From Acanthaster planci (taxonomy: Eukaryota > Echinodermata > Asteroidea > Valvatida > Acanthasteridae): DNA of 15,158 bases. The position numbers were made by a program, and so were the translations under genes. Shown piece by piece: positions 11,401 through 15,158 of this stretch. A model generated the notes under the pieces. The model was not told the DNA's origin, ran no database searches, and worked only from the letters and a program-made list of their open reading frames with translations. Each line of letters opens with the position of its first letter. The first letter of the stretch is position 1. The stretch covers positions 546,875 through 562,032 of the forward strand of contig NW_019091540.1 of assembly GCF_001949145.1 (NCBI RefSeq), given 5' to 3'.

Positions 11401-12047
11401 TTACAGAAACTGACCATCCTCACTATCCTATCCTCATAGACGCTCGCGTCAAAGTCGTCTGATGTCATGGTTACCACGAGCATACTGCCGTCGTTGAGTG
11501 GATCCAAATCCATCGGCTCCCATTCTGACGGCTCTAACATGTATTCCTGGCCGTGCCTGGTCCGGGAGAAGTTTCGCAGCTCGTTGGCCTCGCTGCCATC
11601 TACCGTGTCGTTGACCAACCAGTTCCCCTCGTAGTCCTCCGGGAGCATTTCGTCCTCCTCGACTATGCTGCCCCGCCCCGCTTCAAGATCGCCCTGGTCA
11701 TTTTCATCTTCGTACGAGGCATCTTCATCATACTCATATCCTCCCATCTCCTCCTCACTATAATCCCCGATGTTTGTGGGAAATTGGACTGGACCACGGA
11801 CTTGCTCCGACCTCTGTTTTGTCTCGGCAGTGACCACAGTTCCCTTTCTTTCTGTTTCCAGAAAATGCCGGGATTCACTGTTGACAATACTGTCATCTAC
11901 ATCTTTATGCCCCTTGATTGAAGAACCAAAAATATTAGGTTGCCAAGAGAAGGAAGTTGACAAACACATTAACATGACTACAAAAAAGTAAAAACTTCCT
12001 GCCGTCATGCTTCTTCGATTAAAGCACAGAAACAGTCCCAATAACAT
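5336..12047 (-). CDS. Transmembrane PDI-like protein with two thioredoxin folds (whole gene, exon A form)
   Basis: Joining 11405-12047, 8060-8266, 7290-7431, 6961-7023, 6607-6708, 6361-6492, 5901-5937 and 5336-5443 gives 1434 nt: 477 codons plus TAA, with every junction in phase. Layout seen: signal peptide (about residues 14-34), acidic low-complexity region (95-140), thioredoxin fold 1 (about 190-300) with CEEC at 219-222 and the cis-Pro of VLPT at 269, fold 2 (about 303-415) with cis-Pro at 382, linker, membrane helix (443-463) and basic tail CRKR. The last five residues KEKGV match the KxKxx COPI retrieval signal. Inference: a type I ER membrane protein whose thioredoxin folds face the lumen, similar in layout to TMX proteins. 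CEEC is not the CGHC of classical PDIs, so activity may be weak or specialised. I cannot assign a named orthologue. A second N-terminal exon (B) could replace exon A. Confidence 0.85.
5901..5937 (-). CDS. Common exon 7: 37-nt micro-exon (juxtamembrane linker)
   Basis: Exon 6 leaves in phase 2 while the transmembrane exon must enter in phase 0, so a short exon was required between them. The only good candidate found is this one: a poly-pyrimidine run plus GCAG (ending at 5938) and a donor AAG|GTGAGAAT (5901/5900). Its 37 nt (1 + 36) repair the phase exactly and encode MTLMVKVGANTK, a short linker before the membrane helix. Confidence 0.75.
6361..6492 (-). CDS. Common exon 6: C-terminal part of thioredoxin fold 2 and linker
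   Basis: The exon has 132 nt and is phase 2 in and out. The acceptor is TTATTTTGCAG (cag at 6495-6493) and the donor ACATT|GTAAGT at 6361/6360. It encodes LKQGQAYWCTLPLIELTTDS and then IVHFVKEGYKKIEEEHMPAK, that is, the last strands and the final helix of the fold followed by a polar linker. A lone cysteine (YWC) lies in the strand after the cis-Pro loop. Confidence 0.85.
6607..6708 (-). CDS. Common exon 5: core of thioredoxin fold 2
   Basis: The exon has 102 nt and is phase 2 in and out. The acceptor is CGAAG (weak pyrimidine tract) before 6708 and the donor is the strong CT|GTAAGTATG after 6607. It encodes LKDQVEFGYVDVGVEAGLVK, then QFNVDLDNLPAVV. This matches the 'V.F..VDV.....L...F.V...PT' pattern of thioredoxin folds, with the cis-Pro kept (residue 382). 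Confidence 0.85.
6961..7023 (-). CDS. Common exon 4: degenerate active-site region of thioredoxin fold 2
   Basis: This 63-nt exon lies between AACCAG (acceptor ending at 7024) and CCAG|GTTTGT (donor at 6961/6960), phase 2 in and out. It encodes CDVDAVGCDGFMATWESAAS. Aligned to a PDI, 'CDGFMATWE' sits on 'C.KLAPEWE', so Cys339 takes the place of the second active-site cysteine, while the nucleophilic first position is Ala336. A further cysteine (Cys332) lies earlier, immediately after the strand. This domain is therefore unlikely to act as a conventional oxidoreductase; a structural or binding role is an inference. Confidence 0.85.
7290..7431 (-). CDS. Common exon 3: end of thioredoxin fold 1, start of fold 2
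   Basis: The acceptor CTGTAG precedes 7431 and the donor TT|GTAAGT follows 7290. The exon has 142 nt, enters in phase 1 and leaves in phase 2. It encodes the last helix of fold 1 (DLNADALVSWALAHF) and then SWALTDKNFDKL...VRWLVHF, which is the beta-1 to beta-2 entry of a second thioredoxin fold. GC content is visibly higher than in the flanking introns, in keeping with coding sequence. Confidence 0.85.
7841..7873. repeat. TTTTG pentanucleotide tandem repeat
   Basis: Six tandem TTGTT units plus a short tail lie in the intron between exons 2 and 3. A GTT run (7818-7828) precedes it. It is an ordinary microsatellite. Confidence 0.9.
8060..8266 (-). CDS. Common exon 2: thioredoxin fold 1 with CEEC motif
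   Basis: The acceptor is TTACAG (8272-8267) and the donor is GAAG|GTAGAA at 8060/8059. The exon is phase 1 at both ends and has 207 nt. It encodes SAGCEECEKFRPHF, matching the PDI 'APWCGHCKKLAPEY' segment, then an amphipathic helix and the EVTDPQLLVRFNLKVLPTVFFF strand-turn-strand containing the fold's conserved cis-proline, and ends GVPILYEG as in 'G.PI.Y.G'. Both cysteines of CxxC are present, but the intervening residues are two glutamates and the usual Trp before the first Cys is Gly. Known for the family: CxxC is the redox site. Inference: the acidic spacing residues would change the redox potential. Confidence 0.9.
8267..9579 (-). other. Intron between exon B and common exon 2
   Basis: It is bounded by the donor GTAACG at 9579 and the acceptor TTACAG at 8267. 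It holds the fold-back repeat at 8841-8987 and no further exon that I can support. For exon A transcripts the intron would run from 11404 to 8267 and include exon B. Confidence 0.6.
8841..8987. repeat. Fold-back inverted repeat in the intron between exon B and exon 2
   Basis: The left arm 8841-8870 starts AAACTAGGGACCAGACATTT. The reverse complement of the right arm (8987-8956) starts AAACTAGGGCCAAGACGATT. Both continue with (ATTT)AGAGTxAAA. The arms are about 30 bp and the loop about 85 bp. Neighbouring words such as TTTCAGAGTGAAA (8793-8805) and CACTCTTTCAG (8988-8998) suggest that the element extends to about 8780-9015. Confidence 0.55.
9580..10477 (-). CDS. N-terminal exon B (alternative first exon): signal peptide, disordered acidic region, thioredoxin beta-1
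   Basis: An ATG at 10477 opens 299 codons plus one base, ending at a donor (TTG|GTAACG) at 9580/9579. The frame stays open further upstream, but without another ATG before the stop, so 10477 is the preferred start. Residues 1-22 (MTRVTSPVFLICALLVITSVQS) form a clear signal peptide with cleavage after VQS. Next comes a Gln/Met/Lys-rich stretch (MHQQHMKMHQ...), a long Ser/Thr/Pro/Lys-rich disordered part, and an acidic run (about residues 202-280) rich in D, E and G. The end, LSYEDFEDALYDEKYNMLHF, again looks like beta-1 of a PDI thioredoxin fold. Joined to 8266 it reads LHFV-SAGCEEC and gives a 562-residue protein. The mature part shows no cysteine and no N-glycosylation sequon. Confidence 0.75.
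10478..11404 (-). other. Region between exons B and A: 5' flank of exon B, intron for exon A transcripts
   Basis: If exon B is a first exon, its promoter and 5' UTR must lie here, directly upstream of 10477. I see no TATA box or other core promoter element in a convincing position. One TAGGCCTA word lies at 10836-10843. No coding exon is apparent. Confidence 0.4.
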
Positions 12048-12050
12048 ATC
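11405..12050 (-). CDS. N-terminal exon A: signal peptide, acidic linker, thioredoxin beta-1
   Basis: The reading frame is open from the ATG at 12047 to a strong donor (T|GTAAGT) at 11405/11404, giving 214 codons plus one base. A second ATG at 12008 (residue 14) begins a cleaner signal peptide: short N-region, hydrophobic FYFFVVMLMCL, then STSFS-W as a plausible cleavage site, so it may be the true start. The mature part has no cysteine. It is strongly acidic at residues 95-140 and carries two N-glycosylation sequons (N146-D-T, N159-F-S). The final stretch, TSDDFDASVYEDRIVRMVSF, matches the 'F..xVY....xLVxF' start of a PDI thioredoxin fold, which must continue in the next exon. A TTTTCAG just upstream of the ATG (12053-12051) looks like a splice acceptor, so a non-coding 5' exon is likely. 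Confidence 0.8.
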
Positions 12051-12538
12051 CTGAAAACAGGTTTCAACATTTCTTCATCAGCATGTATTTCGGGATTAAA
12101 GAACTGCAGCACTGAGTGTAACAGACCACGGGTCGATTGTCTCGCATCTCACCCATTGTTACGACCAAACAATGCACCACAGCTGTTTTAAAATCGATAT
12201 TGAAATCAAAATCAGTGTTTAATTGAATGATGTGGAGAAAAGAGTGCAGTCTTTTGCTTGTTTGTCTAAATCAATCCACGTCAAGAGCAGAGTTTGGTCC
12301 GGAGGTGGCCAAAATATAACTACATTTTGAGATTTAACCCTAAAAGAGCTGGTTTATTGTGGCCTATCTCAGCCGGGTGGAGGCGGATCCAACCGTACAG
12401 AGCTTGGCGACGTCATGCTCAATTTTTTTTCCAACTTCACAAGTACATGTAAAAACACTAATTATCAGACATTATGGTTTGTTGTTATGGTCATTAAAGT
12501 TCATGTCTACAAGCGTGCCGACTCACCTGTAGGTATTA

Positions 12539-12649
12539 CACTGCACTGGAAGGTGTTAAAAGTAACACCAAATAACTCCAAAATTTTAACACCAGTAGTC
12601 TTCTGATAGCCCCCGGGGTGTTGAATATAACACTCAAGTTTTTGCAGTG
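12539..12649. mobile_element. Small inverted-repeat element rich in GTGTTA/TAACAC
   Basis: It begins CACTGCA (12539-12545) and ends TGCAGTG (12643-12649). Inside is a perfect 7-bp hairpin, GGTGTTA / TAACACC (12552-12558 and 12563-12569), and a further GTGTT...AACAC pair near 12618-12633. The ends extend as an imperfect match (CACTGCACTGG-AAGGTGTTA against CACTGCAAAAACTTGAGTGTTA). No clear target duplication is seen. Confidence 0.5.
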
Positions 12650-13194
12650 AACGGTATGTTCAATTTTCACAAAATTAGTCTTAAAAGGACCGCAAAAAGT
12701 TACTCTACAAACTCCTAAAGACCCAGCTCCTGAAAAAAATGCAGTGCAAACGTCGTGGTGGGATTCTGCCCAGGCTTTTTAATTAAGAGTTGGTATTATC
12801 GGTATGACCAGGCTTGTCCCAGTTACTTCGGTTAATGTACGTTTCATTTGTTCGTTTTTTGATTCGAACAAGAAAAACAACAACTGAAAAATAAGTCGTA
12901 AACACGAAAACTGGGTGCCAGATGCCTACAGGCTGAGAGCAGTGCGCCAAAAACAGCGGAACCGTTTCAGATGTGAGCAAACTGGCAAAACAGAAGCAAT
13001 TTATATGCGCCCAATACTGGTGGATAGTATATATATTGACTGTGTGGGAAATAGTTTTGTCTTCTCCTCCATTCACTTTATTTAGCAACGAATTCTCTGT
13101 AATCCTTTACGACAGGCACGTTTTGATTCCCGTAATTTGGGTGGCTATAATTTAGACATTTTTGAATAAATATCTCCAAAAGAAAAATTGAACT

Positions 13195-13257
13195 GTTTTT
13201 TCGTTTTTCAAATCAATCCGCTTTTTATTTCCTTTTTCAATTGAAAAAACGAAAAAT
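13195..13257. repeat. Short inverted repeat of TTTTCGTTTTTC type
   Basis: The left arm GTTTTTTCGTTTTTCAA (13195-13211) and the right arm TTGAAAAAACGAAAAAT (13241-13257) are reverse complements apart from a one-base shift in the T runs. They could form a hairpin with a loop of about 29 bases. It may be part of a degraded small transposon. Confidence 0.45.
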
Positions 13258-14350
13258 ACTTAATTTTCGATTCCTGATTTTCATATTGAAGTCGACAAAC
13301 GAATGGACGAAACGTGCTCGGACCCACCTACCCGTAGTATTTATTTAAAATGATTTTTCTCAGGTGCTCAAGTTGAATGTGCAAGAGAATCACACGCATT
13401 GGGGATATGAATAGAGTTAACACGGAACATTTCAATGATGCAAAAGCGGACTTGTAACGTGTAATATTTGTACATTTCACCATGCTCAAAAAAGTAACAT
13501 CCAAAGTAACATTCGGTTTTCTTTTACCATCAGCTTAACCAGCGGCGTAAACCCGTCACGGTGAGACCTAGAATTGCTCTATTTAGCAAATGAGGGGGGG
13601 GAGACAGATCTGGAACCAACGTTAGGGCAAAAAAATTGGGGGAAGGCAAGTATTTTTTATTTTTTAGAAACCTCAGGGTCAGGATACAATTTGTGGATTT
13701 TTCACCCTCTGTCGAAGAAATAAACTACAACGGTAGCACAGAATTGCCTTTCTCATTGTATCACCCCCCCGGGGGGTATGGCCCATTCCGCCCATAACGA
13801 GAGGCGTTATTTATTCATAGATCTGTTTCAGTTCGTGTCTTTGAAGAAATGTCTTTCAAAGGTCACTGGGTTACCTGCCAGAAGTTGTACGGAACCTAAA
13901 AAACAATTCAGCTAAAAACAATGGGTTTTATTTGATGTGTGTCACAAAAAGGGAGAGCAGTAAGTCTTGTTTTTTCCCGTGGATTAGAAGGCATGTGATT
14001 GTATTACTCAATGGCCTGCCTTGTTTGGGATACCTCTGAATCTGTTGTCTAGACGACTTACAATCCTTACCAAATCTCGTTGGCCCCCCCCCCCTCAATG
14101 TTGGCTGTCAAAACCCAGCCTCCGCTCCAGCTGGACATGACTACATTGAGCGAGGGATTGGGGCGTAACTAAACATGTGTGTGTACTGATATGACAGGTG
14201 TCCCGACAATGTTGGCTAGGAATGTAGAACGGCATCATTCTGATCTATGGACCGGTGACCAAGTCTCTGAGAATACTGCGTTGGAGGAGCTGATGTTAGG
14301 CTGATTAAAAATGCCTCATTTCCATGCCATGATATGATCTAATCTTGAAC

Positions 14351-14486
14351 CAGTGGTATAGCTAGGATTTTACTAGTGGGGTGGGACACCAGCACCTTAT
14401 GGAGGGGGATGCCAGCTTTCAGTAGCGTGGTTTTTGGAGCAAGTTTTTGTTAGCCTTGTTTTTTTTTCAGGCCAGCTACGCCACTG
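14351..14486. mobile_element. hAT-type MITE, 136 bp, with 8-bp target-site duplication
   Basis: The left end CAGTGGTATAGCTAGG and the reverse complement of the right end (CAGTGGCGTAGCTGG) match over about 15 bp with two substitutions and one indel. The flanks are TCTTGAAC (14343-14350) and TCTTGAGC (14487-14494), an 8-bp duplication with one difference. Known for the hAT superfamily: 8-bp duplications and terminal repeats beginning CAGxG. It has no transposase, so it is a non-autonomous copy. Confidence 0.75.
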
Positions 14487-15158
14487 TCTTGAGCACGTCA
14501 TGCACTGAACTTACCACCTATCACATATTTTAATCCACTGTAAAAAAAAAAAACATCGAATCGGCTGCCATCGGAATATCCGCCAATTTGACGATAATTA
14601 GGTCATGATTCGTTATAATGTAACCGTTTTTATCAAGTCAATGCAGGGCCTTGACCTGGATGATTAAGCCTTGGATTTGGTCTTAAGGCTTGTGGTTCAA
14701 AGTCTTTGCCTTGAGAATCAACCTCCTTTGCTCCAACACTGGCTTGTACTCAGACCGATACACCGGTATGTGAAAATGCATGAGGGATGACATAATCATA
14801 CGATATAAAAATAAAGTGTGAATATTCACTGAAAATCCATCTTCCAGCTTTATCCGATTTACAATTTGCCACCGTCTATATTTGCGAATTTTTATTGAAA
14901 GGTTGGCTGCAATCAATTTGTTTTCACATAAATCTTCAAAATACACCTTTCTGTCTCAGTTAAACTTGCTTCTAATTTTTGTTTCACTATTTTCAAACGG
15001 TATTTCATTACCTTTATTGCTTTCATGCAAACGAGTATAGACCTATTCATATTAATGAGCGCAAATGTGACGCTATCCCGGGAAGAAAGGATCAATGTAC
15101 CATTGAACTGTAAATCATGAGTGACTATCAAAAAAGGTAATAATTAATACGAAGAATC

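Larger units (their letters stand above)
12051..15158. other. Upstream non-coding region of the PDI-like gene
   Basis: No coding exon is supportable. It contains the GTGTTA element (12539-12649), the hAT MITE (14351-14486), a TTTTCG inverted repeat (13195-13257), a CCCCCCGGGGGG palindrome (13765-13776), G8 (13594-13601) and C11 (14084-14094) tracts, and a minus-strand consensus donor CAG|GTGAGT at 12527/12526 that could close a non-coding first exon of the form starting at exon A. Confidence 0.5.

Noticed and set aside
11553-11921. 122-codon plus-strand open frame
   Set aside because: It is the antisense shadow of exon A, whose acidic codons produce long open complementary frames.
12783-13088. 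101-codon minus-strand frame with a hydrophobic stretch
   Set aside because: It has no recognisable domain, no splice support and AT-rich composition; likely chance.
13545-13780. Possible second hAT element starting near CCAGCGGCGTA (13548)
   Set aside because: I could not find a matching right end or a target duplication.
14683-15131. Two overlapping minus-strand frames at the right edge
   Set aside because: Short, AT-rich, no domain; nothing distinguishes them from chance.
1-15158. tRNA, rRNA or CRISPR features
   Set aside because: No cloverleaf consensus boxes, rRNA motifs or regularly spaced repeats were seen on either strand.

Overview
The window looks like nuclear DNA from an animal. 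It is AT-rich with short islands of higher GC. The only convincing gene is cut into short exons by introns with canonical GT...AG ends, and small inverted-repeat transposons are scattered through the non-coding parts. There is no operon structure, no bacterial-style gene packing and no RNA gene that I can recognise. The 8-base palindrome TAGGCCTA occurs three times between 7623 and 10843, and TACATGTA-like words are common. From memory this fits a marine invertebrate deuterostome, possibly an echinoderm, but the call is tentative.

Layout. (1) 1-5100: no convincing gene. The plus strand carries an AU-rich ATTTA cluster, four Pumilio-type TGTANATA sites and several AATAAA signals, so it could be the long 3' untranslated region of a plus-strand gene to the left, or simply intergenic DNA. 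(2) 5101-5317: a 217-bp inverted-repeat element (MITE-like) that ends 18 bp past the stop codon of the main gene and contains AATAAA on both strands. (3) 5336-12050, minus strand: one multi-exon gene. Seven common exons (8060-8266, 7290-7431, 6961-7023, 6607-6708, 6361-6492, 5901-5937, 5336-5443) join in perfect phase. They encode two thioredoxin folds, a transmembrane segment and a short cytosolic tail. (4) Upstream are two large, unrelated N-terminal exons, B (9580-10477) and A (11405-12047/12050). Each has its own start and signal peptide, an acidic disordered region and the first beta strand of a thioredoxin fold. Both end in the same phase at the same structural position, so either can join the common exons. 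(5) 12051-15158: upstream DNA with at least two small transposons, a possible 5' UTR splice donor and otherwise nothing recognisable.

The main gene encodes a divergent, membrane-anchored protein of the protein disulfide isomerase (PDI) superfamily, predicted to sit in the endoplasmic reticulum. The first thioredoxin domain keeps a CxxC motif with the unusual sequence CEEC. The second has lost the nucleophilic cysteine. The C-terminus KEKGV fits the KxKxx COPI retrieval signal. Starting at exon A the protein would be 477 residues (464 from the second Met); starting at exon B, 562. The use of two alternative first exons to place different acidic luminal regions in front of one thioredoxin core is the most interesting observation here. 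It rests on splice phases and fold alignment read by hand, not on transcript data.
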